This document shows, piece after piece, positions 54,845-63,984 of a stretch of DNA of 64,000 nucleotides; the stretch's first letter is position 1; the number at the start of each line of letters is the position of its first letter. Source of the stretch: Hugenholtzia roseola DSM 9546 (GTDB taxonomy: Bacteria > Bacteroidota > Bacteroidia > Cytophagales > Bernardetiaceae); NCBI RefSeq assembly GCF_000422585.1, contig NZ_KE383884.1, positions 48,107-112,106 on the forward strand, given 5' to 3'. The position numbers and the translations under genes were made by a program. The notes below the pieces were generated by a model, which did not search any database, was not told the DNA's origin, and saw nothing but the letters and a program-made list of their open reading frames with translations.

Positions 54845-55211
54845 CTTTGGTATCTTTTAAAGTGTAAAAATGGGAACAGAACGGTAATATTAGCCGATTT
54901 TTTATCAAAAACCAACTCTTTTGATGCCTAAGTTTGCCAAAATCGGTTTTTACTTGACCAAACCCTATTCTGACTTATCGGCAAGCAGCGGCGACTTTTT
55001 GTTCCTGCCTTTTACAGGTCTTTTCTCTGCCGCTTTTGTGAGTTAGATGTAAAAAGATAAACGCAGGTTGCACGCGTTCGGTTATTTTTTTCTGTTTTTT
55101 TTGTAGAAAGGTAAAGTTGGCTTGTGTGAAGGGGAGTAGAGGACAAGGCATTGACTTGTCCGTAGTGAGATTGAAATGTTGGGGAGAAAGAGTGAAAGAC
55201 GACAAGAAATG
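54845..55211. other. 367-bp intergenic region with a repeat fragment
   Basis: Between the Ser/Gly-rich gene and nuoA. A 76-codon frame at 54975-55205 crosses it but has no protein character. It holds a reversed fragment of the dispersed element at 55136-55178. Confidence 0.7.
55136..55178 (-). repeat. Reversed fragment of the 173-bp dispersed element
   Basis: Contains GGACAAGGCATTGACTTGTC and GTGAGATTGAAAT, the inverse complement of the right half of the element at 40821-40993. The termini are not present. Confidence 0.6.
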
Positions 55212-55721
55212 TTATTCTGCCGTCTTTTTGTCATTCGCATATTTGGCGTTAATTTTATCATAAAGAGATACAGGAACGGTATCTATATCAGATAAAAAAT
55301 TAGATTTTCTTTTTGGTAAAGTTGCCGTTTTTTCCCAATCGAGCCAACCCTTGCGCCAAAGGTAGAGCAGCCCCAAAAAAAGAACAGCTATAAAGAAAAG
55401 CATCTCTATCAGAATAAAAATCGCCGTCGATTGTGAAAGCTCTGCCGCAGGCGATTTTTCGAAAAGGGTCGCCCAAGGGAAAAGGAAAATTATCTCTACT
55501 TCAAATATCAAAAATGCCAACGCCAAGACATAATAACGAACATTGAAACGTCCCCAACGCCTGCCAATGGGTTCTTCGCCACATTCATAAATTGCGTTTT
55601 TTTCCTGATTAGGGCGATAAGGGCGAAATAAACGACCCACATTTGTCGCAATCCAAGCAAAAATTAGTCCGCCTATTAGAAAGACAAAAATAAAAAACAG
55701 TTGGGTTAGGGTAGTGTTCAT
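55212..55721 (-). CDS. nuoA: NADH-quinone oxidoreductase subunit A
   Basis: A small membrane subunit of respiratory complex I, 169 residues. Three helices are visible (about 6-28, 70-92, 100-123). The loop KNAIYECGEEPIGRRWGRFNVRYY is diagnostic, with its conserved Cys. A charged C-terminal extension of some 40 residues goes beyond the core. No nuoB or other nuo gene is adjacent on either side, unlike the usual operon. Confidence 0.93.
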   Translation of the reverse strand: MNTTLTQLFFIFVFLIGGLIFAWIATNVGRLFRPYRPNQEKNAIYECGEEPIGRRWGRFNVRYYVLALAFLIFEVEIIFLFPWATLFEKSPAAELSQSTAIFILIEMLFFIAVLFLGLLYLWRKGWLDWEKTATLPKRKSNFLSDIDTVPVSLYDKINAKYANDKKTAE

Positions 55722-55884
55722 ATAAAACCATTAAACCGTATTTGATAAGCCACATTTTATAAACCATAAAAACAAGCCCCTACTTCGCCTTTCATTTGCC
55801 CCCTAATGTTGGCGTAATGTTAATTTTGGAGCAGCGAAGCAGGAAGAGCGTGTGGCAAAAACGATTAAAAAAAAGCAAAATTTA

Positions 55885-56490
55885 TTACACAATAACTCTA
55901 CGCGCATGACGAAACGCCTTTTTCCAATAGTCTAAGCGAAAAAGTTGTTCCTCTACCACGCCCCTCGAAGTAGAAGCATGCACAAACATTAAATCATCTA
56001 AACTATCGCCTGCCTTCGAAATAATGCCCACATGACTGATGCGATTAGGGTCTGACCCTGTGGCAAAAAAGACCAAATCGCCCTCTCTAACGGCATTGAT
56101 ATCGATGTGCTGCCCCACTTGGGCTTGGTCGCGCGACGAGCGCGGCAGGCTAATGCCGCTATTTTTGAAAGCCACCATCGTAAGCCCCGAACAGTCCATG
56201 CCTGCGGGAGTAGTGCCGCCTGTGCGGTAGGTAGTACCCAAAAACTTACGCGCCTCACTTAATACGTTTTGCGCCACTTTGCCTATCGCTGCGGTAGCAG
56301 GGTTCGGATTCGCATTGCCAACGTTGGGCTTTGCGCTGCTGCCCACTGGATTTGCCTTTTGATGTTGCGCCTCGTGCATATAGGCGCGAAAAACGTCATC
56401 GAAAAGTTTGCGGTGGCGTGTTAGGTCTATGACCACTTTTACCGTTTCGCCTTTCGCATTTTTTACAAATTCAATGCCTTCAAAATCCAT
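55885..56490 (-). CDS. NlpC/P60 cysteine hydrolase without signal peptide
   Basis: A 201-residue protein. The C-terminal NlpC/P60 domain has catalytic Cys100 (GMDCSGL), His153 (ISHVGI) and a third polar residue His171 (FVHAS), so it should cleave peptide stems of peptidoglycan. The first 45 residues (FVKNAKGETVKVVIDLTRH-type) have no signal peptide or lipobox and instead resemble the short strand-helix N-terminus of some antitoxins. No alternative start gives an export signal. It could be a cytoplasmic recycling enzyme, be exported another way, or be an effector. Confidence 0.82.
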   Translation of the reverse strand: MDFEGIEFVKNAKGETVKVVIDLTRHRKLFDDVFRAYMHEAQHQKANPVGSSAKPNVGNANPNPATAAIGKVAQNVLSEARKFLGTTYRTGGTTPAGMDCSGLTMVAFKNSGISLPRSSRDQAQVGQHIDINAVREGDLVFFATGSDPNRISHVGIISKAGDSLDDLMFVHASTSRGVVEEQLFRLDYWKKAFRHARRVIV

Positions 56491-56663
56491 AAGCTATTTC
56501 GTAATTGGATAAAAAATGAAAGAGATAGAAAAGAAAACGCCCTTAAAGGTAGCTTGCAAGCGCAATTTAGCAAAAAAACGGGGAAAGCCAAAATTGGCAC
56601 TACCTCGCCCTCAAAAGTTTGCTTCTCCTAAAAAACAACTATTTTTAAAATAAGTATAATTTT

Positions 56664-58217
56664 TTAAATTTCTTCTATGTTCGTTTTGTAAAATTCTGCT
56701 TGCGCTAAAATCTTGGCTTGCTCCTCCTTGTCATACTTTTCCCACTGTTTATACATCAAACTCACTCTTGGATTTTTTTCTAATTTTTCTCTATTTCTTT
56801 CATAAAAATCCCAATACAGACTATTAAAAGGACAGGCACGCGCTCCGTATTTTGTTTTTTCATTGTAAAAACAATTTTTACAATAATTACTCATTTTATT
56901 GATATAGTTTGCTGAAGAAACATAGGGCTTTGTCGCCACTAAGCCGCCATCTGCAAATTGGCTCATGCCGCGCGTGTTGGTGATTTCTACCCATTCAATC
57001 GCGTCTGCATAAATGCCTAAATACCAACTATCTACTTCGCTCGGTTCTATTGCCGCCAAGAGTGCGAAATTGCCCGTAACCATCAAACGCTGGATATGGT
57101 GCGCATAGCTTTTTTCCAAAGACTGTCCGATACAATGCCGCAGGCAGTTTGCCTTTGTTTCGCCTGTCCAAAACCATGAAGGGAGTTTGTTTTGGTGGTT
57201 GAAAAAATTTAGGGTCTGATAATCAGGCATTTGCGCCCAATAAACCCCACGCATGTATTCGCGCCAACCCAAAATCTGGCGTACAAAACCCTCGATTTGG
57301 GCATAATCAAACTGCTTATCCTGCCAAACCGCTACCGCCTTTTCTATGACCTCCAAAGGGTGCAAGAGCTTGATATTGAGGGCAAAAGAAATTTTGGCAT
57401 GAAAAAGAAGCGTGCTTTGGGTGTACATTGCATCTTGAAAAGTTCCAAAATAAGGTAAGCTATACTTACAAAAATGGTCTAAAAGCAAAAGCGATTCCGT
57501 TCTATCTGTCGTCCATTCAAAATGTGCAGGGTCTATTTTTCCCAAAGTCTGAACGCCTGCTTGCTGTATTTCTGTTAGAATTTCTGTATAGATTATAGTT
57601 TTGTTTTGAAAATGAAAGGCAGGAGGCAACGCCACTTTGCCATTGTAAGCCTTGCGATTTTCTGCATCAAAATTCCATTTTTCAAAAAGCGGTTTATCCG
57701 AATCTTGCATCAAGACCTGATATTTTTTACGCAAAGTACGGTAAAAAAATTCCATTAAATAAGTCTTTTTTCCTTCAAAAAAATCAGATAAAAAATGGCG
57801 CGAAGTCAAAAAATGTTCCGTATCGTAACTGCTGACCTCAATTTGCTGGGCTTCCAACTGCTTGCTTAGACTTTCCAACTGCACATCTAATCGATATTCA
57901 TCGGGCAATAAGTATTCAAATTTTTTAATTTTATATTTTTCTATTAGAAAAGAAACATTTTTTTCTAAATTTTGTCTGTTTTCAGCGTCTAAAATCTTAA
58001 AATAGAAAACCTGATGCCCTTGCTGCTTTAAATCTGCTGCAAATTGGCGCATGGCTGCAAAAAAGGCTACTACTTTTTGAACATGATGCAGGGCGTAGTC
58101 CGTCTCCTGTCGCATTTCCATCATCACATATAAAACGGAATCATCTTTTTGCTCAAACCAAGTATGTTTTGCGTTGAGTTGGTCGCCTAAAACAAGGCGC
58201 AGCGTTTTATAGTACAT
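56664..58217 (-). CDS. Iron-sulfur photolyase/cryptochrome-related protein (PhrB-type)
   Basis: A 517-residue flavoprotein of the FeS-BCP class, whose characterised members repair (6-4) photoproducts. The N-terminus LRLVLGDQLNAKHTW is typical for this class. The C-terminal cysteines NCLRHC, YCKNC and RACPF offer the four ligands of a [4Fe-4S] cluster. The FAD-binding region has HIQRLMVTGNFALL and DSWYLGIYADAIEW. It stands alone. Light-repair genes are expected in a surface-water or film organism. The exact lesion is inferred from family only. Confidence 0.88.
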   Translation of the reverse strand: MYYKTLRLVLGDQLNAKHTWFEQKDDSVLYVMMEMRQETDYALHHVQKVVAFFAAMRQFAADLKQQGHQVFYFKILDAENRQNLEKNVSFLIEKYKIKKFEYLLPDEYRLDVQLESLSKQLEAQQIEVSSYDTEHFLTSRHFLSDFFEGKKTYLMEFFYRTLRKKYQVLMQDSDKPLFEKWNFDAENRKAYNGKVALPPAFHFQNKTIIYTEILTEIQQAGVQTLGKIDPAHFEWTTDRTESLLLLDHFCKYSLPYFGTFQDAMYTQSTLLFHAKISFALNIKLLHPLEVIEKAVAVWQDKQFDYAQIEGFVRQILGWREYMRGVYWAQMPDYQTLNFFNHQNKLPSWFWTGETKANCLRHCIGQSLEKSYAHHIQRLMVTGNFALLAAIEPSEVDSWYLGIYADAIEWVEITNTRGMSQFADGGLVATKPYVSSANYINKMSNYCKNCFYNEKTKYGARACPFNSLYWDFYERNREKLEKNPRVSLMYKQWEKYDKEEQAKILAQAEFYKTNIEEI

Positions 58218-58268
58218 CTTAATTTTCTAAAAAATATATCAATTTTTATCACTTTTCACAAAAAAGAA

Positions 58269-58297
58269 AAGGGGCAGAGCTTTTTGCCCTGCCCCTT
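58269..58297 (-). terminator. Terminator of the Sel1-repeat gene
   Basis: Arms AAGGGGCAG (58269-58277) and CTGCCCCTT (58289-58297), with the A-run at 58259-58270 giving a U tail on the minus strand. Confidence 0.75.
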
Positions 58298-58335
58298 CAA
58301 AACTGCACAAAGGTTGAAAATGTTTTTCGTCCCTT

Positions 58336-59805
58336 TTATCTTTGTTGTGGCTCAAATCCCAAACTTTTGGCTTTCTCAAAGTGCATTTTCGCCCTTTCCG
58401 AATAAGCGCGATTTTGATAAATTTTGCCCAAGAGGTAGTACGTTTCGCCGTCGTCTGCCTTGTGTTCGAGGTAGGATTCTAAGAATCTAATTGCTTCATT
58501 ATCAGAGGCTTGCGAAATAAGTTTGTAAAAATGAAGTTCGCCCATTCGCTTCAAAACCAAAGGATTTTGGGTAGGCGAAACCTTTTGGTAATATAGATAA
58601 GCCTGTTGATTTTGCTCCAAACTGCCTTTTTGGTTTTTATCAAAAAGGGCTTCGGCTTTTTCGAAATAGTCTTTTAGAGTTGTTGCTTTGTCATCTAAAG
58701 TGAAAGCACAAGCGACCCTATATCCTGAACCTGCCGTAAGCAAGGTTCTTTCTTCTTGCAAATCTTGTAGCCTATTTTTCGCCTCTTCCGAACCCAATTC
58801 GGCAGCCTTCTGCCAATGCCAAAGGGCTTTATCAACGGAACGGGTTTCGGCTTGCTCATAGGTAAGTGCCAAAGTGGAGTGCTGCAAAATCGTCATTTCC
58901 CTAAGCCACTGCGCATCTGCGGCGTTTTTTTGTGCCTGATACTGCTCAAAAAGAGAGCGCAACTCTGCCAACATGTGATTTTGGTAGTAATAATTTCCCA
59001 AACTCAAAATCGCCCCACTGTGATTCTGATTGGCGGCTTCTTTTAGATAAAAGACATATTTGTCTGAAACATTAGTTTGGTTTTTTATCAAATTTGCATA
59101 CTGAAATTTGAAATTAGGATTATCCGTTTGTATTATTTTTACCAAAATGTAGTTTTTATCATTTTGGTTTTCTATTGAATTTTCAACATTTATCTGTTTG
59201 ATTTTTTTGCCTGCCAATAGATGCCCACCTTCGTAAGCCGCTACGTAATAATCTACTGCCTTTGCCATATTTCTTTCTATCTGTTCGCCGCCCTGCTCGA
59301 AATATTGCCCCAGCCTATACATTGCCTCTGTGTTATCGTTCTCCAATTCAATTACTTTAAGCAAGCAATCAATGGCTTTGTCGAGGCTTTTTTCTGTGCC
59401 AATGCCCATTTCATAGTAGGTAGCAAGGGAAAACAATGCTTTAGGGTGATTGCCCTGTGCAGCTATTTTAAAATTTTCAAAGGCTTTTCTGAAATCGCGC
59501 TTGTTCTCATACTGAATTGCCTGATTGTATTTGTCTATCACCTTGTCTGTTACTTGGTCAGGGTGCTGGTTATCATTTGTATTTTCGTTTAAATGATAGT
59601 TATAGCCCCTTACTTTACTCTTTGGCTTCTGTGTTTCTGCTTCTGTTCGAATGCCTCGTGTGCTTTTGTAAAACTCTGTTTGCTGATTTTTTTGTAATTT
59701 ATCCTGCAAAAGCCCCGCTGCCTTCATGGAAAAAGGCACGATGAAGCCCGAAAAAAATCCGCAGGCTAAAAATAATATTTTTATGTTGATGCTTTTCTTT
59801 ATCAT
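58336..59805 (-). CDS. Sel1/TPR-repeat protein, probably exported
   Basis: A 489-residue protein. An N-terminal hydrophobic segment (IKILFLACGFFSGFIVPF) could be a signal or anchor. Sel1-type repeats follow, for example PKALFSLATYYEMGIGTEKSLDKAI and EAMYRLGQYFEQGGEQIERNMAKAVDYY, with less regular repeats to the end. It has no catalytic motif. The ATG at 59805 is preferred over 59850, which adds polar residues before the signal. It has its own terminator on both sides, so it is a single-gene unit. Confidence 0.75.
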   Translation of the reverse strand: MIKKSINIKILFLACGFFSGFIVPFSMKAAGLLQDKLQKNQQTEFYKSTRGIRTEAETQKPKSKVRGYNYHLNENTNDNQHPDQVTDKVIDKYNQAIQYENKRDFRKAFENFKIAAQGNHPKALFSLATYYEMGIGTEKSLDKAIDCLLKVIELENDNTEAMYRLGQYFEQGGEQIERNMAKAVDYYVAAYEGGHLLAGKKIKQINVENSIENQNDKNYILVKIIQTDNPNFKFQYANLIKNQTNVSDKYVFYLKEAANQNHSGAILSLGNYYYQNHMLAELRSLFEQYQAQKNAADAQWLREMTILQHSTLALTYEQAETRSVDKALWHWQKAAELGSEEAKNRLQDLQEERTLLTAGSGYRVACAFTLDDKATTLKDYFEKAEALFDKNQKGSLEQNQQAYLYYQKVSPTQNPLVLKRMGELHFYKLISQASDNEAIRFLESYLEHKADDGETYYLLGKIYQNRAYSERAKMHFEKAKSLGFEPQQR

Positions 59806-59926
59806 GGTCAGATTTGGTTTATAGTTTTGAGTTGAATTGTGGTTTGGCATTTTCTACCGCTTATTCAAACTCTATTCCCTTATACGCAAAGCCTTTTTTT
59901 TTTCGGCAAAGTTCCGACCAAGACAA

Positions 59927-59954
59927 AAAAGCCCTCGACAAATCGAGGGCTTTT
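59927..59954 (-). terminator. Terminator of the two-module amidohydrolase gene
   Basis: Perfect 12-bp arms AAAAGCCCTCGA and TCGAGGGCTTTT with a 4-base loop. Confidence 0.8.
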
Positions 59955-60012
59955 GTAGGTGAAAATAAAAAGGAAATTTTCTTTTGTAGGCGGTCAGAAA
60001 GGCTTGTCTAAC

Positions 60013-63000
60013 TTATTCGCCTTCTTCTTCCTGCCAAAAATCGTGATACTCCTCACAGTCGTATTGTTTGTGCGGTTTGAAGCGAAAAGGCTGCGTATCT
60101 GCCCCGCCTTGCTTTTCTAAGCGCATTTTCTTGATGAGCCTATTTCGCTCGGCATCAATGGCTTTGCGAAGAAGTTGGTCGCCTTCGAGGTCGAAATAAA
60201 GTGCGCCCTCGATGAAGGTTTTTTCCACCTTTGCATAAACCGAAAGTGGCTCGGCACTCCAAAGCACCAAATCGGCATCTTTTCCTACGGCAATACTACC
60301 CATCTGCTTTTCTAAGCGCAACATCTTGGCAGGATTGAGTGTAACCATTTTCCATGCCTCCATTTTGGGAATGTCGCTGTATTTGACCACCTTGGCAGCT
60401 TCCTGATTGAGCCTGCGCCCCATTTCAGCATCATCCGAATTGATACTGGTCAGCACGCCCGCCTTATACATAAGTCCTGCGTTGTGTGGAATGGCATCTT
60501 TTACCTCGTACTTATACGCCCACCAATCGGAAAAAGTAGAACCACCTACGCCATGTGCCGCCATTTCAGGGGCAAGTTTATAGCCCTCCAAGATGTGAGT
60601 AAAAACGTTCATGCGGAAACCATATTTTTCAGCCACACGCATCATGGCTAAAATTTCCGTTTGCACGTAAGAATGACAAGAAATCAGTCTTTTTCCTTGT
60701 ATAATTTCTAAAAGCGTTTCCATCTGCAAATCTTTACGCACCTTATCAGGATTTGCTGCCCTTTGTTTTTGATAAATCAAAGCACGATTAAAGGCATCAT
60801 CAAAGACCTGCTCTACGCCCATGCGCGTTTGGGGGTAGCGCGAATATTCGGGTGAATTGGCATGACGCGGATTTTCGCCTAAGGCAAATTTGATGCGCGG
60901 CGTAGCGGCTGCAATGCGCATTTCCTCACCACTTGCCCCCCATTTGAGCTTGATGATAGACGATTTACCGCCGATTGGGTTTGCCGAGCCATGTAATTGC
61001 TGCAAAGCGACCACGCCCCCTGCCAAATGGCGGTAGATATTGACATCTTCGGGGTTGATGACATCTTCTATGCTCACCTCCGCGCTATTTGAATACACGC
61101 CTTCATTGACACCACCGCGAATACCGATATGCGAATGTTCGTCGATGATGCCTGCTGTTAGGTACTTTCCTTTTCCATCAATGACTTTTAAGCCCTGTGT
61201 AGGCAAATTCTGCCCAATTTGCGCGATTTTGCCCTTTCGCACCACTACATCAGCATTGAACAAAATGCCATCACTCTCTTGGCTTGTTTCGCCTGTCCAG
61301 ACGGTTGTGTTTTGTATGATAAAATCCTCTGCCTGTGGCTTTTCATCATAACCAAAAGGCGCGAAGGGATAGCGCATGGCGTAAATGGGCTGCTGCAATT
61401 CTTCTGCAAGTTGATTTTGGGTGCTATCAGCCTGCTTTTTCTCCTCCATTTTTGGGGGGGCTACCTTTTGCGCACGCCACGCCCAAAGTCCTCCTTGCGC
61501 ATCTTTTGCCACGCCCGACCAAAGGTCTGCATTTTCTACCCAACCCTGCAATAAAAACAAGGTTTCTCCTTTTTTTGCGGTCTTCTCTTTTTTAGAACTT
61601 AGCGCGAGGCTTACTTCCGCTTTCGGCAGCTTTTCATTGTATTTGAAAGTAGCTTCGAGCGTGTCTTGGGATACTCCTTTTTGCTGCCAAAGCACCATTT
61701 GAGGACTCATTTGTTTTTCTACCACCTCGAAAAAATAGGCTTCTTTTTGGTTTTCTTTTTGTAAAAGAAGTTCATATTTGCCTGCAAGTGCGAAAAGGGG
61801 CAGGGTTTCTACTTCGTGTTTTTTCCCTAAAATCCAAGTCTGGTAGATTTTAGAATTTTCTGCAAAAATATTATCCGAAGCAATGAAAAAATTAGCATAA
61901 GCCCCTGCCTTCAAATGCCCTAAAAGCGATTCTTCTAATAAGGCGGCAGGTAGGAAAGTCAGGGCGCGTAGTGCCACCTTTTCGGAAAGCCCTGCTTTTA
62001 CGGCTTTTCTAAGATTGGGCAAAAATTCGTCTTTGCTTTTCAGATGTTTGGTAGTGAAGGCAAAATCGAAGCCTTCTTTTTCCAGAAGAGCGGGATTGTG
62101 CGGCGCAAGTTCCCAATGTTTGAGATGTTTGAGCGAAATAAAATCCGCCGCCAAAGGGTCTTCTATGTCGTAGGGTTTGGGGAAATTTAGAGGCAAAACT
62201 AAGGTAGGTCTAATTTTTTTGAGAGCCTCCATAGCTTGGTACTCGTCGCCTGCCCCAATGTAGATGTATTTTTGGTTAAATTCAGTCGCAATTTTATGCG
62301 CACGCAAGATGTCGTATTTTTCACCCACCTCGAAAAACGCCGTTTGATTCATTTGCTCAAAAAGAGCCTTCAAAGAAAGATTGGTTTGAGAAAGGGTATT
62401 TTCATTTTTTTGATACCATTCTGCATCTAAGTAAGACTGCCTTATCAAAGCCATCGAACCCATAAGCGAACTTGGGTAAGATTGAGAAGATGAGCCTTTG
62501 CTAAAAGCCATACCAGCCTGTGTGTAAGGGCGCAAAATCGCCTCCTGCGGCGTGGTGTGAGCGGTGCTGACCAAAGCCGTTCTTCCGCGCATGATGCCGT
62601 CGTGTGGCTGTGTCAGGACAAAGGCAAAGCCATTTTTACGCCATTGGCTTGCTTCTTTTTCGTCGGGCGAAAATAGTTCTGCCGCCCTCACTTCGGGGTG
62701 TATGGCTTCATTGTTGCCAAAGGCTTTTTGGTGAGTAGGATTGAGTACAACATTCCACCACGCGCCGCCGCGTTGCTTTTTTACCTCGTCCGAAGGCATG
62801 CCATACTCGGCATGCAAGTCTATGAAAGCGGGGTAGATGTATTTTCCTTGTAAATCTATCACGAAAAAACCTTCGGGAATGGCAACATTTGTGCCTGCTG
62901 CCACCACTTTTCCCTTTTTAATAAGTAGCGTCGCTTTTTCAAGGCGCGTCTGATAATCTACAAAAAGCGTCGCGTTGGTGAAGGCATACGCACCCTCTCG

Positions 63001-63120
63001 CTCGTCTTGGCTGCCATTGGTGTAGAAGGTCTGCTGCGCCCAAAGCGAGGCATTTGCCCCCCACACAAAAGAGAGGAGTAGCAAAAGCAAGTAAAAAGAC
63101 CGATAATAGCGAATATTCAT
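60013..63120 (-). CDS. Exported two-module amidohydrolase
   Basis: A 1035-residue protein with a signal peptide (FYLLLLLLSFVWGANASLWAQ). The N-terminal module (about 30-460) is amidohydrolase-like but has only DLHAEYG where H-x-H is expected, so it looks inactive. The C-terminal module (about 600-1010) has intact metal ligands: DEHSHIG, SCHSY, FTHILEG and SINSDDAE. The usual closing GSIAVGKDADLVLWS follows. The middle (about 465-590) contains a variable region. Such exported proteins may hydrolyse cyclic amides or peptides; the substrate is unknown. The N-terminal half resembles the protein at 21474-22835. Confidence 0.85.
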   Translation of the reverse strand: MNIRYYRSFYLLLLLLSFVWGANASLWAQQTFYTNGSQDEREGAYAFTNATLFVDYQTRLEKATLLIKKGKVVAAGTNVAIPEGFFVIDLQGKYIYPAFIDLHAEYGMPSDEVKKQRGGAWWNVVLNPTHQKAFGNNEAIHPEVRAAELFSPDEKEASQWRKNGFAFVLTQPHDGIMRGRTALVSTAHTTPQEAILRPYTQAGMAFSKGSSSQSYPSSLMGSMALIRQSYLDAEWYQKNENTLSQTNLSLKALFEQMNQTAFFEVGEKYDILRAHKIATEFNQKYIYIGAGDEYQAMEALKKIRPTLVLPLNFPKPYDIEDPLAADFISLKHLKHWELAPHNPALLEKEGFDFAFTTKHLKSKDEFLPNLRKAVKAGLSEKVALRALTFLPAALLEESLLGHLKAGAYANFFIASDNIFAENSKIYQTWILGKKHEVETLPLFALAGKYELLLQKENQKEAYFFEVVEKQMSPQMVLWQQKGVSQDTLEATFKYNEKLPKAEVSLALSSKKEKTAKKGETLFLLQGWVENADLWSGVAKDAQGGLWAWRAQKVAPPKMEEKKQADSTQNQLAEELQQPIYAMRYPFAPFGYDEKPQAEDFIIQNTTVWTGETSQESDGILFNADVVVRKGKIAQIGQNLPTQGLKVIDGKGKYLTAGIIDEHSHIGIRGGVNEGVYSNSAEVSIEDVINPEDVNIYRHLAGGVVALQQLHGSANPIGGKSSIIKLKWGASGEEMRIAAATPRIKFALGENPRHANSPEYSRYPQTRMGVEQVFDDAFNRALIYQKQRAANPDKVRKDLQMETLLEIIQGKRLISCHSYVQTEILAMMRVAEKYGFRMNVFTHILEGYKLAPEMAAHGVGGSTFSDWWAYKYEVKDAIPHNAGLMYKAGVLTSINSDDAEMGRRLNQEAAKVVKYSDIPKMEAWKMVTLNPAKMLRLEKQMGSIAVGKDADLVLWSAEPLSVYAKVEKTFIEGALYFDLEGDQLLRKAIDAERNRLIKKMRLEKQGGADTQPFRFKPHKQYDCEEYHDFWQEEEGE

Positions 63121-63274
63121 TATTTCTCAATTTTTTTGAACAGAATCTGGACAACCGCTCAGGTTTGAAAGAAGAAAGAACCGCAGAGTTGCGGATTGAA
63201 ATGCAAGATATGTTTTTTTTTGAATATAAGGTCGAAGAAAAAAGGGGAGTGGGAATCCAAATCTAAGAGCATTG

Positions 63275-63302
63275 ATTTTTACGCGCAAATGTTGTAACTT
63301 TG
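63275..63302 (+). promoter_or_regulatory. Predicted promoter of the Uma2-family gene
   Basis: A TTG at 63272-63274 is separated by exactly 20 bases (63275-63294) from TAACTTTG (63295-63302). Transcription would begin near 63308, about 60 bases before the ATG. Confidence 0.6.
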
Positions 63303-63369
63303 CAGGAATAGGGCTTTACCCATTTTTCTTTTTTTGGAAAAAGTTTAAACACAAAAAAACTACAAAATT

Positions 63370-63984
63370 ATGAAATATATCACTGACATCAACGAATTAG
63401 ACCTAAATGGCACTTACACTTATGCCGATTATCTTACATGGCGTTTCGAGCAAAGCATCGAACTTATCAAAGGGAAAATTTTTAAAATGTCGCCTGCGCC
63501 AAGTTCCGAACACCAGCGCGTTTCAGGAAGTTTTTATCTTTTGATAGGGAACTATTTGCGAAAAAGTGCCTGCCAACTCTATCATGCACCTTTTGATGTA
63601 CGTCTTTTAGATAAGAAAAAATCACAAAAGGCAAATCAAGATATTTATACTGTTGTGCAACCAGATATTTGTATAATTTGCGATAAAAGCAAAATAGACT
63701 CAAAAGGTTGCGTTGGTGCGCCCGATTTGATTATCGAAATCCTTTCGCCCGGCAATTCAAAAAAAGAAATGCGAACCAAATATGCCTTGTATGAAGAAAG
63801 TGGCGTAAAAGAGTATTGGGTAGTGTTTCCTTCCGAACATGTTTTGCAGCAGTATGTTTTGAATGAAAATGAAAAATATGAGCTAAAAAGTAGTTTTGTA
63901 GAAGACGAAATTTTCAATGCTCATATTTTTCCCGACCTACAAATTGATTTGTCTGAAATTTTTGAAGAAGAAGAAGAATTTTAA
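63370..63984 (+). CDS. Uma2-family (DUF820) PD-(D/E)XK endonuclease-like protein
   Basis: A 204-residue protein of the Uma2 restriction-endonuclease-fold family. Motifs are YADYLTWRFE, the substrate-region IELIKGKIFKMSPAPSSEHQRVSG, VQPDICIICD with the active-site Asp, and APDLIIEILSPGNSKKEMRTKYALYEESGVKEYWVV with Glu and Lys. An acidic tail of Glu ends the chain. The family is multi-copy in cyanobacteria and some Bacteroidota and its biological role is unsettled. It has its own promoter and no partner gene in the window. Confidence 0.9.
   Translation: MKYITDINELDLNGTYTYADYLTWRFEQSIELIKGKIFKMSPAPSSEHQRVSGSFYLLIGNYLRKSACQLYHAPFDVRLLDKKKSQKANQDIYTVVQPDICIICDKSKIDSKGCVGAPDLIIEILSPGNSKKEMRTKYALYEESGVKEYWVVFPSEHVLQQYVLNENEKYELKSSFVEDEIFNAHIFPDLQIDLSEIFEEEEEF

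Noticed and set aside
54975..55205. 76-codon frame directly downstream of nuoA
   Set aside because: Its composition is not protein-like, and part of it is the reversed dispersed-element fragment at 55136-55178.
63054..63266. Plus-strand frame between the amidohydrolase and Uma2 genes
   Set aside because: Starts antisense inside the signal-peptide region of the amidohydrolase and shows no protein pattern.
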